In this document: positions 17,331 to 26,109 of the stretch, piece by piece
How positions within the stretch are numbered: position 1 is the stretch's first letter
How the letters are laid out: each line of letters opens with the position of its first letter
Program-made: the position numbers and the translations under genes
The notes under the pieces: generated by a model
Seen by the model: the letters and a program-made list of their open reading frames with translations, nothing else
What the model was told of the DNA's origin: nothing
Databases searched by the model: none
Source of the DNA: Sinorhizobium alkalisoli
Lineage (GTDB): Bacteria > Pseudomonadota > Alphaproteobacteria > Rhizobiales > Rhizobiaceae
Reading direction: 5' to 3'
DNA length: 64,000 nt
Assembly: GCF_008932245.1 (NCBI RefSeq)
Contig: NZ_CP034909.1
Coordinates: 3,156,001 to 3,220,000 of the forward strand

Positions 17331-17831
17331 TCACGCACCCGCATTCTCCCGCAGCCACCGTTCCAAGGCCGCGATCACCGCCAGCCGCAGGCTCGCATTC
17401 CAATTGAGCGCGCGGGCGAGCGCCCGCCCGTCGGAGGCAAAACCGATCTCGTTCATCACGTCTTCCGGGGTGATTTTCCGTCGCGCCATGGTCGCCCGGA
17501 TTTCCCGGATCGCCGCGGGAAGCAGGTAGCGGCCGCTGGCGATCGGCGCATGGTCCGCTCGTGCGCCCTCCGAGCGCGATCCGGCCGCGGCCGCGCTTTC
17601 GGGAAGGGCGCCGGTGGTGCCGAGCCAGGCGAGGAAGGCGTCGCGTTCGCCGTCCGTCGCCTTCGTCCAGGAATTCTTGAGTTTTTCCAGCCGGCTTCGC
17701 TCCGGCTTCAGCCCGGCAAGCACGAGCGCCTTGCGGAGCGATGAAACCTTGCCGGCGAGGAGCGCGTCGTGAACGTCCGGAAACTCGGCCTTCAGCCGCC
17801 TGAGGTCGTCGTCGTCACGCTTCTTCGCCAT
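17331..17831 (-). CDS. Conserved-looking hypothetical protein, 166 aa
   Basis: I do not recognise a family. The protein is mainly helical and basic: MAKKRDDDDLRRLK, DVHDALLAGKVSSLRKALVLAGL, then a second half with IREIRATMARRKITPEDVMNEIGF that could fold as a helix-turn-helix-like unit, and NWNASLRLAVIAALERWL. The start is ATG 17831, preceded by GAAGGCGAG; the frame continues 57 codons upstream through a RIME-like repeat, so the longer form is unlikely. It probably shares a transcript with the DUF429 gene downstream (67 nt gap). Confidence 0.55.
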   Translation of the reverse strand: MAKKRDDDDLRRLKAEFPDVHDALLAGKVSSLRKALVLAGLKPERSRLEKLKNSWTKATDGERDAFLAWLGTTGALPESAAAAGSRSEGARADHAPIASGRYLLPAAIREIRATMARRKITPEDVMNEIGFASDGRALARALNWNASLRLAVIAALERWLRENAGA

Positions 17832-17873
17832 TCTCGCCTTCCGATCGGGATATTTGGGGCACGCCCTATCCTG

Positions 17874-17968
17874 GCGCGCCAAAGCCGCTGTAGCATTTGG
17901 ACGGCTGCATGTCTTTGTTCTTGGGGGCATGGGGGGTTCTTGCATCGGGATCGATGAGGAGACATGAG
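17874..17968 (+). repeat. Partial RIME-like palindromic repeat, copy 1
   Basis: AAAGCCGCTGTAGCATTTGG and GGCTGCATGTCT, with AGACATG on the far arm (17960-17966), match the element at 40028-40135. The left outer arm is missing. It lies between two divergent genes. Confidence 0.6.
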
Positions 17969-18067
17969 GGGCGGCCCAAGTTCTGCCCCTCAAGCTCTGC
18001 ACAAGTCAGCCTGCCTAGGATCGCGTCCGATGAGCCGCAATGGGCGCGGCCGAGAAGGAGACGATGG

Positions 18068-18223
18068 ATGTCCAACGACGTGGAACAGTATAGCGACCCG
18101 CAGGAAGCGATGATCGCCCAGTTCCTCATGATCAATGATGGCGACGACCTGACGGATATCCTCGTTGCCGCACTCGAAGACGCCTTCCGGATCCTCGACG
18201 AAGAATTCCAGACGCTGCATTGA
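18068..18223 (+). CDS. Small acidic hypothetical protein, 51 aa
   Basis: ATG 18068 lies 6 nt after a strong ribosome site (AAGGAGA, 18055-18061), which decides the start against a longer frame running in from 17897. The 51-aa product is strongly acidic (MSNDVEQYSD... INDGDDLTDILVAALEDAF... LDEEFQTLH) and predicted to be mostly helical. I recognise no family. It is followed 120 nt later by a KTSC-domain gene on the same strand. Confidence 0.65.
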   Translation: MSNDVEQYSDPQEAMIAQFLMINDGDDLTDILVAALEDAFRILDEEFQTLH

Positions 18224-18343
18224 GCGCCCGGGAGGCGGGCGCTCGGCCGACAAGGCAACGCCGGGCTGGCCGCCATCTGTATAAGGCAGTGCGATTGTTA
18301 TAGAATGGAAAGCGACTTCTGGACACCAATCGGGAGGACGCTG

Positions 18344-18565
18344 ATGCCTATAGTCAAATCATCCGCGGTCCTGGACTCTTCCGCCATCCACGACGTCGCC
18401 TATGACGTGCGGACTCGCACCTTGACCATCTGGCTCCTCGGCAATCGCCGCCCTTATCACTACCTGGGTGTGCCGCTGGAGGTTTACGAGGAACTGGTGC
18501 ATGCGGAATCTGCCGGCCACTTTTTCAACGAGCACATCCGCCACCATTACAAATACATGCATTGA
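18344..18565 (+). CDS. KTSC-domain protein, 73 aa
   Basis: A complete small KTSC-domain protein, a domain named after the C-terminal region of some lysyl-tRNA synthetases. The pattern is clear: SSAVLDSSAIHDVAYDVRTR, a short LTIWLLGN strand, then PYHYLGVPLEVYEELVHAESAG, GHFFNEHIR and a final YKYMH. The start ATG 18344 is placed 6 nt after GGGAGG (18332-18337), so the 13 codons upstream are left out. The cellular role is unknown. Confidence 0.8.
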   Translation: MPIVKSSAVLDSSAIHDVAYDVRTRTLTIWLLGNRRPYHYLGVPLEVYEELVHAESAGHFFNEHIRHHYKYMH

Positions 18566-18877
18566 GGGCCCGGCGTCGCAGCGCTTCGTGTTGCGGATCT
18601 GACCGGCATCGGCGTCTTCCCGTATGCCCGTGTGACGGTATGCCAATCATCCAGCGCGTGCGGCACGCGCCTTCCATGAGGCCGATCCGCAGCGTCCCGG
18701 CTGAGCCGCGGCGCATGGCGCTCAATCCGGCGGCCATTGCATGAGCGCGACGCTTTGCGCAGTCCTGCCCTGCGAGCCGGCCCCCTTTCGCGATCGCAAA
18801 AAAACCTGTATGAGCCCGGCAACTGAAAAGCGGTGCCCGCCTTGTCGCGCGTGCCTGAGATACTTCCGAGAGAAAAA
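18566..18877. other. Upstream region of typA, no gene
   Basis: This 312-base stretch shows no supported coding frame. It should contain the typA promoter. An A-run followed by CCTGTATGAG near 18797-18815 is the most promoter-like part, but I cannot assign boxes with confidence. Confidence 0.35.
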
Positions 18878-20704
18878 ATGAGCATTCGCAACATCGCGAT
18901 CATCGCGCACGTCGACCATGGAAAGACCACGCTCGTCGACGAACTCCTGAAACAGTCGGGCTCGTTCCGCGAGAACCAGCGCGTCGCCGAACGCGTGATG
19001 GATTCCAACGATCTCGAAAAGGAACGCGGCATCACCATCCTCGCCAAGGCGACCTCGGTCGAGTGGAAGGGCACGCGCATCAATATCGTCGACACCCCCG
19101 GCCACGCCGACTTCGGCGGCGAGGTCGAGCGCATCCTGTCGATGGTGGACGGTGCCATCGTGCTGGTCGATGCCTCCGAGGGCCCGATGCCGCAGACGAA
19201 GTTCGTGGTTGGCAAGGCCTTGAAGGTCGGCCTGAAGCCGATCGTCGCGATCAACAAGATCGACCGTCCGGACGGCCGCCACGAGGAAGTCATCAACGAA
19301 GTCTTCGACCTCTTCGCGGCGCTCGATGCGACCGACGAGCAGCTCGATTTCCCGATCCTCTACGGTTCGGGGCGTGACGGCTGGATGAACGTCAATCCCG
19401 AAGGTCCGAAGGACCAGGGAATGGCGCCGCTGCTCGATCTGGTCCTGAACCATGTTCCCGAGCCGACCGTGGCGGAAGGGCCGTTCCGGATGATCGGCAC
19501 GATCCTCGAGGCCAATCCCTTCCTCGGCCGCATCATCACCGGCCGCGTCCACTCCGGTTCCGTCAAGCCGAACCAGGCGGTCAAGGTCCTCGGCCAGGAT
19601 GGCAAGCTGCTCGAAACCGGCCGCATTTCGAAGATCCTCGCCTTCCGCGGCATCGAGCGCCAGCCGATCGAGGAAGCCCATGCCGGCGACATCGTCGCCA
19701 TCGCCGGCCTCACCAAGGGCACCGTCGCCGACACCTTCTGCGATCCTTCCGTGGCCGAGGCGCTGACCGCCCAGCCGATCGATCCGCCGACCGTCACCAT
19801 GTCCTTCATCGTCAACGATTCGCCGCTCGCCGGCACCGAGGGCGACAAGGTGACCTCGCGCGTCATCCGCGACCGCCTGTTCAAGGAAGCGGAGGGCAAT
19901 GTCGCCCTGAAGATCGAAGAGTCGTCGGAAAAGGACTCCTTCTTCGTCTCCGGCCGCGGCGAACTGCAGCTCGCGGTGCTGATCGAGACGATGCGCCGCG
20001 AAGGCTTCGAGCTCGCCGTTTCGCGTCCGCGCGTCGTCATGCACAAGGACGAGAGCGGCCAATTGCTGGAGCCGGTCGAGGAAGTCGTCATCGACGTCGA
20101 CGAGGAATATTCCGGCGTCGTCGTGCAGAAGATGTCGGAGCGCAAGGCCGAGATGGTCGAGCTTCGTCCGTCCGGCGGCAACCGCGTCCGCCTCGTCTTC
20201 TTCGCCCCGACCCGTGGCCTGATCGGCTACCAGTCGGAGCTTTTGACCGACACCCGCGGCACGGCGATCATGAACCGCCTGTTCCACGACTATCAGCCCT
20301 ACAAGGGCGAGATCGGCGGCCGCGTCAACGGCGTGCTGCTTTCGAACGAAGCCGGCGAGGCGGTCGCCTATGCGCTCTTCAACCTCGAAGACCGCGGCCC
20401 GATGGTGATCGAGCCCGGCGAGAAGGTCTATGAGGGCATGATCATCGGCATTCACACCCGCGACAACGACCTCGAGGTCAATGTCTTGAAGGGCAAGAAG
20501 CTCACCAACATGCGCGCCGCCGGCAAGGACGAGGCCGTGCGGCTGACGCCGCCGATCAAGATGACGCTGGAGCGGGCGCTCTCCTGGATCCAGGACGACG
20601 AACTGGTGGAAGTGACGCCGAAGTCGATCCGGCTCCGCAAGCTGCATCTCGACCCGCACGAGCGCAAGCGCTTCGAAAAGGCCCGCACCGCCGGCGCGGC
20701 GTAA
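18878..20704 (+). CDS. typA: Translational GTPase TypA/BipA
   Basis: A 608-aa ribosome-binding GTPase involved in 50S assembly and in stress and low-temperature growth. The G motifs are all present: IIAHVDHGKTT (residues 7-17), the switch region RGITI, DTPGHADFGGEVER, and NKIDRPDGR. Elongation-factor-like domains II, III and V follow, then the TypA-specific C-terminal domain (LVFFAPTRGLIGY, KKLTNMRA). Start ATG 18878 (MSIRNIAIIAHVD) follows GAGAGAAAAA; the longer frame adds 15 non-conserved codons. Full length, no defect seen. Confidence 0.97.
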   Translation: MSIRNIAIIAHVDHGKTTLVDELLKQSGSFRENQRVAERVMDSNDLEKERGITILAKATSVEWKGTRINIVDTPGHADFGGEVERILSMVDGAIVLVDASEGPMPQTKFVVGKALKVGLKPIVAINKIDRPDGRHEEVINEVFDLFAALDATDEQLDFPILYGSGRDGWMNVNPEGPKDQGMAPLLDLVLNHVPEPTVAEGPFRMIGTILEANPFLGRIITGRVHSGSVKPNQAVKVLGQDGKLLETGRISKILAFRGIERQPIEEAHAGDIVAIAGLTKGTVADTFCDPSVAEALTAQPIDPPTVTMSFIVNDSPLAGTEGDKVTSRVIRDRLFKEAEGNVALKIEESSEKDSFFVSGRGELQLAVLIETMRREGFELAVSRPRVVMHKDESGQLLEPVEEVVIDVDEEYSGVVVQKMSERKAEMVELRPSGGNRVRLVFFAPTRGLIGYQSELLTDTRGTAIMNRLFHDYQPYKGEIGGRVNGVLLSNEAGEAVAYALFNLEDRGPMVIEPGEKVYEGMIIGIHTRDNDLEVNVLKGKKLTNMRAAGKDEAVRLTPPIKMTLERALSWIQDDELVEVTPKSIRLRKLHLDPHERKRFEKARTAGAA

Positions 20705-20709
20705 GGATC

Positions 20710-20740
20710 GGACGAAGGGGCGCGGCAGCCGCCCCTTCAG
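20710..20740 (+). terminator. GC-rich hairpin after typA
   Basis: AAGGGGCG (20715-20722) pairs with CGCCCCTT (20730-20737) 10 nt after the typA stop. There is no T-run, so termination is uncertain. Confidence 0.45.
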
Positions 20741-20918
20741 CCGTGAAAGCCTGCTCATGGTGACTCGCGGCCGAAAGAATGCTAAAGCGCCTCGCAAATT
20801 CGGAGCCCCGCGCCTCTTGAGCGCGCATTGAGGCTCGCCAGATTTCAACTTGCGCATCGGGGCTGGAACCGGGATCGTTCCCGGACGGCCCTTGGCTTTA
20901 CGACAGGACATCACGCGC

Positions 20919-22151
20919 ATGCCGGCCACGGAGACCTTGAACAGGGACAGCGTCAAGACGCCTGAAGTCGGCGCCATGCCACGGACGGAGAAGCCGTCGC
21001 TGATCGGCATCTCGCGCGAGGACATGGCGAAGGCGCTAACCGAGAAGGGCGTGCCGGAACGGCAGGTCAAGATGCGGGTGAGCCAGCTCTGGCACTGGCT
21101 CTATGTGCGCGGCGTCTCCGACTTCGACCAGATGTCGAATGTCTCCAAGGACATGCGCGAAATGCTGAAAGAGCATTTCACCATCGCGAGGCCGGAGATC
21201 GTCGAGGAGCAGGTTTCGGGTGACGGCACGCGCAAATGGCTTTTACGCTTCCCGCCGCGCGGCGCCGGTCGGCCGGTAGAGATCGAAACCGTCTATATTC
21301 CCGAGGAAGGCCGCGGCACGCTCTGCATATCGAGCCAGGTCGGGTGCACGCTCACCTGCTCCTTCTGTCACACCGGCACGCAGAAGCTGGTGCGCAACCT
21401 GACGGCCGAGGAAATCCTCTCGCAGCTGCTGCTTGCCCGCGACCGGCTCGGCGATTTCCCGGAGCGCGACACGCCGCAGGGCGCGATCGTGCCGGCCGAG
21501 GGCCGCAAGATCACCAATATCGTCATGATGGGCATGGGCGAGCCGCTCTATAATTTCGACCACGTCAAGACGGCGCTGCTGATCGCCTCGGATGGCGACG
21601 GCCTGTCGCTGTCGAAGCGCCGCATCACGCTCTCGACCTCCGGCATCGTGCCGGAAATCTACCGCACCGGCGAGGAGATCGGCGTCATGCTCGCGATCTC
21701 GCTGCATGCCGTCAACGACGAGCTGCGCGACATGCTGGTGCCGATCAACAAGAAATATCCGCTGAAGCAGCTGATGGAGGCCTGCCGCGCCTATCCGGGG
21801 CTCTCCAACGCCCGCCGCATCACCTTCGAATATGTGATGCTGAAGGACGTCAATGACAGCCTGGAAGACGCCAAGGAGCTGGTGAAGCTCCTGAAGGGCA
21901 TTCCGGCGAAGATCAATCTCATCCCCTTCAATCCCTGGCCGGGCACCAATTACCAGTGCTCGGACTGGGAGCAGATCGAGAAATTCGCCGACTTCATCAA
22001 CCAGGCCGGCTACGCCTCGCCGATCCGCACCCCGCGCGGCCGCGACATCCTCGCCGCCTGCGGCCAGCTCAAGTCGGAATCCGAGCGCATGCGCAAGGTC
22101 GACCGCCTTGCCTTCGAGGCGATGATGATCGCCAATCACGGCGAGGATTGA
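20919..22151 (+). CDS. rlmN: 23S rRNA (A2503-C2)/tRNA (A37-C2) methyltransferase RlmN
   Basis: A radical-SAM methyltransferase that modifies C2 of A2503 in 23S rRNA and A37 in some tRNAs. The 4Fe-4S cysteines are C143, C147 and C150 in [16 protein letters not shown], followed by [13 protein letters not shown]. The catalytic cysteine near the C-terminus lies in ILAACGQL. Start ATG 20919 ([10 protein letters not shown], 410 aa) is preferred; the frame opens 23 codons earlier without a good ribosome site. It is read in the same direction as typA. Confidence 0.95.
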   Translation: MPATETLNRDSVKTPEVGAMPRTEKPSLIGISREDMAKALTEKGVPERQVKMRVSQLWHWLYVRGVSDFDQMSNVSKDMREMLKEHFTIARPEIVEEQVSGDGTRKWLLRFPPRGAGRPVEIETVYIPEEGRGTLCISSQVGCTLTCSFCHTGTQKLVRNLTAEEILSQLLLARDRLGDFPERDTPQGAIVPAEGRKITNIVMMGMGEPLYNFDHVKTALLIASDGDGLSLSKRRITLSTSGIVPEIYRTGEEIGVMLAISLHAVNDELRDMLVPINKKYPLKQLMEACRAYPGLSNARRITFEYVMLKDVNDSLEDAKELVKLLKGIPAKINLIPFNPWPGTNYQCSDWEQIEKFADFINQAGYASPIRTPRGRDILAACGQLKSESERMRKVDRLAFEAMMIANHGED

Positions 22152-22372
22152 GTGGCGGTGCCAGGCAGCGATTGCCGGCGCCTTTCCACGGAACAGAAGC
22201 GACGAGCCGAACCCGTCTGAGGCGAATGCGGATGAATGGGTGTACAATCAAGAAGTTTGATGGGTGAAGCTGTTTCCGTCGATTGATCCGGTCCTTCCGC
22301 TCTCCTAAGAAACGGCCCAGGTCATCTGAGCGGGACGCATTCAAGGCCGCTCGAAAAACAGGAGGACCCCCC

Positions 22373-23326
22373 ATGCGTTCACTTCTCATCGCGCTTGCCG
22401 CCACCGTCGCGCTCACGCTGCCGGCGCGCGCCGAGGACGTGACGGTCGCCGTGACGGCGATCGTCGAGCATCCGGCGCTCGATGCCGCCCGCGACGGCGT
22501 CAAGGATGCGCTTGCCGCCGCCGGCTACAAGGAAGGCGAGAACCTGAAATTCGTCTACGAGTCGGCGCAGGGCAATCCCGCGACCGCCGCGCAGATCGCC
22601 CGGCAGTTCGCCGGCGATGCGCCGGACGTGATCGTGCCGATCTCGACGCCGTCCGCCCAGGCCGTCGTCTCCTCGATCCGCGACATTCCGGTGGTCTTCA
22701 CGGCCGTCACCGACCCGCTCGGCGCCCAGCTCGTCAAGGACATGGACAAGCCCGGCGGCAACGTCACCGGCCTTTCCGACATGTCGCCGGTCGCCGAGCA
22801 TGTGGCGCTGATCAAGGAGATCCTGCCCGAGGCCAAGTCGATCGGCTTTCTCTACAATTCCGGTGAAGCCAATTCGGTCTCGCTGCTGGAGGTCCTGAAG
22901 GAAGAGGCCGAAAAGGCCGGTCTTAGCGTGGTCGAATCCGCCGCGACCAAGTCGGCCGAGGTCCAGGGCGCCGCCCGCGCCCTCGTCGGCCGCGCCGACG
23001 TGATCTATGTTCCGACCGACAACACGATCGTCTCCGCGCTCGAGGGCGCCGTGGCGGTCGCCGAGGAAAGCAAGCTGCCGCTCTTCACCGCGGACACGGA
23101 TTCCGTTTCCCGCGGGGCGATCGCGGCCCTCGGCTTCAACTACTACGACGTCGGCAAGCAGACGGGTGAGGTGGTCGTGCGTGTCCTCAAGGGCGAAAAC
23201 CCCGGCGATATCCCGGTCAGGGTCGCGGCCGGCACGGACCTGGTGGTCAACAAGAGTGCCGCCGAGAAGATGGGCGTCGCCCTGCCGGAAAGCGTACTTT
23301 CCCGCGCGACCCGCGTGATCGAGTAA
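22373..23326 (+). CDS. ABC transporter substrate-binding protein (TrpX/COG2984 type)
   Basis: A 317-aa periplasmic binding protein. The signal peptide is MRSLLIALAATVALTLPARA with cleavage after ARA, then the type 1 fold: VAVTAIVEHPALDAARDGV, an ARQFAGDAPDVIVPISTP stretch and IPVVFTAVTDPLGAQLV. This family takes up amino acids such as tryptophan in some bacteria; the ligand here is unknown. The start is fixed by GGAGG at 22361-22365, 8 nt before ATG 22373. The permease and ATPase genes follow on the same strand, separated by a large inverted repeat. Confidence 0.88.
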   Translation: MRSLLIALAATVALTLPARAEDVTVAVTAIVEHPALDAARDGVKDALAAAGYKEGENLKFVYESAQGNPATAAQIARQFAGDAPDVIVPISTPSAQAVVSSIRDIPVVFTAVTDPLGAQLVKDMDKPGGNVTGLSDMSPVAEHVALIKEILPEAKSIGFLYNSGEANSVSLLEVLKEEAEKAGLSVVESAATKSAEVQGAARALVGRADVIYVPTDNTIVSALEGAVAVAEESKLPLFTADTDSVSRGAIAALGFNYYDVGKQTGEVVVRVLKGENPGDIPVRVAAGTDLVVNKSAAEKMGVALPESVLSRATRVIE

Positions 23327-23365
23327 CGGCGGCCGGAACTGTGGCGCCGTGTCGATGTTTCGGCG

Positions 23366-23482
23366 TGGATCCTCGGGTCAAGCCCGAGGATGACGACGGG
23401 AGGGCGCTTCCCAATCGTCGCCGGCGGTGGAGTTGCGGCTACTTCTCCACTTCGTCATCCTCGGGCTTGACCCGAGGATCCA
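23366..23482. repeat. Perfect 31-bp inverted repeat within the ABC operon
   Basis: The 31-base arm 23366-23396 (starting TGGATCCTCGGGTCAAGC) is the exact reverse complement of 23452-23482, with a 55-base spacer. Each arm itself contains CCTCGGG...CCCGAGG. This is the common alphaproteobacterial REP-type sequence; as RNA it would form a very stable hairpin after the binding-protein gene. Confidence 0.9.
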
Positions 23483-23572
23483 TGCCTGAGCGACACCACA
23501 GTTAGAAACGGTCACCGGCTTTAACCTGTGCAGCGTTCATATGATGAAGTTCCGCGTCTCGCGGAGCGCCGA

Positions 23573-24469
23573 ATGAGAGGACTACCGGCCTTGAGCCAAA
23601 TCGCTTTCTGGGGAGCCGTGGAACTGGGGCTCGTCTATGCCTTCATCGCCGTCGGCGTCTTCCTGGCCTTCCGGGTGCTCGACTTTCCCGACCTGACCGT
23701 CGACGGCTCGTTTCCGCTCGGCGCGGCGGTGACGGCGGTGCTGATCATCGCCGGCGTCAATCCGTGGCTCGCCGCGGCCGTCGCCATGGCCGCCGGGGCT
23801 GCCGCCGGCCTCGTCACGGCGCACCTCAATGTACGTTTCCGCATCCTCAACCTCTTGGCCTCGATCCTGACAATGATCGGGCTCTTCTCGGTCAATCTGC
23901 GCATTATGGGCCGGCCGAATGTCGCGCTGATCAATGCCGACACCATGCTTTCGCCCTTCTATGGCCTGGGTCTCAGGGATTTCTACGTGCGGCCGTTCTT
24001 CGTCGGCATGCTGGTCGTCGTCGCGGTCGTCCTCGTCTGGCGCTTCCTCGAAAGCGATGCGGGGCTGGCGATGCGCGCGACCGGCGCCAATGCCCGCATG
24101 GCGCGGGCGCAAGGGGTCGAGACGAGCCGGCAGATCTATCTCGGCATGGCGCTTTCCAACGCGCTCGTCGCGCTCGGCGGGGCGCTCTTTGCCCAGACCA
24201 ACGGCTTTGCCGACGTGACCTCCGGCGTCGGCACCATCGTCGTCGGGCTCGCGGCGGTCATCATCGGCGAGACGCTGCTCGGCGCCCGCGGCATCCTGAT
24301 CGCGCTTATCGGCTGCGTCTTCGGCTCGATCCTCTATCGCATCGCCATCCAGCTCGCGCTTTCGAGCGATGTGCTCGGCCTCAGGGCATCCGACCTCAAT
24401 TTCGTCACCGCCGCTCTCGTTACCGTGGCCCTGATCCTGCCCCGCCTGCGCCGCGGAGGTGTCGCATGA
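23573..24469 (+). CDS. ABC transporter permease (COG4120 type)
   Basis: A permease of 298 aa with about eight hydrophobic segments (for example GLVYAFIAVGVFLAFRVL, VGMLVVVAVVLVW, LAAVIIGETLLGARGILIALI). The family resembles the branched-chain amino acid/sugar permease fold, with FPDLTVDGSFPLGAAV near the N-terminus. The start is uncertain: ATG 23573 has GGAG six bases upstream, while TTG 23591 has AGAGGA and begins at the first conserved residues. The ATPase gene starts in an ATGA overlap at its 3' end. Confidence 0.88.
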   Translation: MRGLPALSQIAFWGAVELGLVYAFIAVGVFLAFRVLDFPDLTVDGSFPLGAAVTAVLIIAGVNPWLAAAVAMAAGAAAGLVTAHLNVRFRILNLLASILTMIGLFSVNLRIMGRPNVALINADTMLSPFYGLGLRDFYVRPFFVGMLVVVAVVLVWRFLESDAGLAMRATGANARMARAQGVETSRQIYLGMALSNALVALGGALFAQTNGFADVTSGVGTIVVGLAAVIIGETLLGARGILIALIGCVFGSILYRIAIQLALSSDVLGLRASDLNFVTAALVTVALILPRLRRGGVA

Positions 24470-25260
24470 TCAATTTCAAGGACATCCGGGTCGTTTTCGG
24501 CAAGGGCACGCCGCTCGAGAAGCAGGCGCTGAACGGCGTCAGCCTGACGATCGACGAAGGCTCCTTTGTCACCGTGATCGGCTCGAACGGCGCCGGCAAA
24601 TCCACCCTGCTCGGCGTGCTCGCCGGCGATGTGATAGCGAGCGCCGGCAAGGTGACGATCGGCGACACGGACGTGACGCGCAAGGGAACGGCGGCGCGTG
24701 CCGGTCTCGTCGCCCGCGTCTTCCAGGACCCGCTCGCCGGCAGTTGCGGCGCGCTGTCGATCGAGGAGAACCTGGCGCTTGCCGCCCGGCGCGGCGAAAG
24801 CCGCGGGTTGACGCCGGCGCTTGGGATCAAGCGCCGCGCGCATTTCCGCGAGCGCATTGCCGAGCTCGGCCTCGGGCTCGAAGGCCGCATGGGCGACCGC
24901 ATGGACCTGCTTTCCGGCGGTCAGCGGCAGGCCGTCTCGCTGGTGATGGCGACGCTTGCCGGCTCGAAGGTGCTGCTGCTCGACGAGCACACCGCCGCGC
25001 TCGATCCCGGCATGGCGGAGTTCATCATGAACCTCACGCAGAAATTCGTCACCGAGCGCAGGCTGACGACGCTGATGGTCACCCATTCGATGCGCCAGGC
25101 GCTCGATTTCGGCCACCGCACGATCATGCTGCACGGCGGCGAGATCGTGCTCGACGTAGCGGGCGACAGCCGCAAGACGCTGGAGGTCGAGGACCTCATC
25201 GCCATGTTCCGCCGCATCCGCGGCCAGACGCTCGACGATGATGCACTGCTGATCGGGTGA
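24466..25260 (+). CDS. ABC transporter ATP-binding protein (COG1101 type)
   Basis: A 264-aa ATPase energising the upstream permease. Walker A is GSNGAGKSTLL, the signature is LSGGQRQAVSLVMA, and Walker B is VLLLDEHTAALDP; the EH in place of the usual EP is normal for this subfamily. ATG 24466 overlaps the permease stop by 4 nt. A much longer frame starting at 23764 merely runs antiparallel in phase through the permease gene and was not used. Confidence 0.9.
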   Translation: MINFKDIRVVFGKGTPLEKQALNGVSLTIDEGSFVTVIGSNGAGKSTLLGVLAGDVIASAGKVTIGDTDVTRKGTAARAGLVARVFQDPLAGSCGALSIEENLALAARRGESRGLTPALGIKRRAHFRERIAELGLGLEGRMGDRMDLLSGGQRQAVSLVMATLAGSKVLLLDEHTAALDPGMAEFIMNLTQKFVTERRLTTLMVTHSMRQALDFGHRTIMLHGGEIVLDVAGDSRKTLEVEDLIAMFRRIRGQTLDDDALLIG

Positions 25261-25296
25261 GTCGAACTCCGACGATCAGTCGCTACCGCCGCAGGC

Positions 25297-25938
25297 TCAC
25301 CGCGCTTGCGTCAGAAAAATCTTCACCGCGAAGGCCGAGAACACCCCGGCGAAGCTGTAATCCATCGCCCGCATGACACGTCGGTTGCGCTGCAGCCACG
25401 CGGCAAGCCAGTCGGCGGCGAGCACGACCATCGCGTTGACCGGCATGCCGATGACGATGAAGAAGAAGCCGAGGAACAAGAGCTTGCCGGTCACCGCCGG
25501 ATCGCCGGCACTGACGAATTGCGGCAGGAAGGTCATGAAGAAGATCACGACCTTCGGGTTGAGGATGTTCACCGAAAAGCCCGTCGCGATGTTGGAGAGT
25601 GCCGAGCCCTTCGCTTCCGTCACCTTCGCCACCGAAAGGCTCGAGCCGTAGCGGATCGCCTGGATCGCGAGCCAAAGGAGATAGGCAGCACCCCCGGTCT
25701 TCAAAACCAGGAACGCCGTCGGCGACGCTGTGATCAGCGCCGAGATGCCGAAGGCGACGAGCAGCGTGTGGACGACGATGCCAAGCCCGGTGCCGAGCAC
25801 CACGAACAGCGCCGCCTTCTTGCCCTGGGCCAGCGCCCGGCTGATCGAGAGCGTCATGTCCGGTCCGGGTGTGGCCGCCAGGAGCAGGCTCGCGGCAGCA
25901 AAGGCAAGGAGCGTCGGCAGGCTGGGCACGAAATCCAT
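25297..25938 (-). CDS. LysE/RhtB family exporter
   Basis: A 213-aa inner-membrane exporter of the LysE/RhtB superfamily with six predicted helices. Typical elements are the N-terminal TPGPDMTLSISRALAQGKKAAL, GLGIVVHTLLVAFGISALI, LKTGGAAYLLWLAIQAIR and the conserved GFSVNILNPKVVIFFMTFLPQF. Members expel amino acids or related metabolites; the substrate cannot be told. It is convergent with the ABC operon (36-nt gap) and divergent from argG. Confidence 0.88.
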   Translation of the reverse strand: MDFVPSLPTLLAFAAASLLLAATPGPDMTLSISRALAQGKKAALFVVLGTGLGIVVHTLLVAFGISALITASPTAFLVLKTGGAAYLLWLAIQAIRYGSSLSVAKVTEAKGSALSNIATGFSVNILNPKVVIFFMTFLPQFVSAGDPAVTGKLLFLGFFFIVIGMPVNAMVVLAADWLAAWLQRNRRVMRAMDYSFAGVFSAFAVKIFLTQAR

Positions 25939-26109
25939 GGCTGTTCCTCGGGCGGATGATCTTTTCTGCTACCGCAGGATCCGCGCCTTTGCCAGCAGAT
26001 TCGTCCGAATGCCGCTGGTTGCGCTTGTATCGCTCCGAGTTCTGGCTAAAGTGCCGCAGATTTTTCACGGGGCGCAGCAACGCCCTCAAAGACCAGACGG
26101 ACAGACATC

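Noticed and set aside
18722..21070. 782-codon minus-strand frame
   Set aside because: Antisense to typA and the start of rlmN; typA is certain.
23764..25260. 498-codon frame that includes the ABC ATPase
   Set aside because: Only the part from 24466 is protein-like; the upstream part is a frame-shifted shadow of the permease gene.
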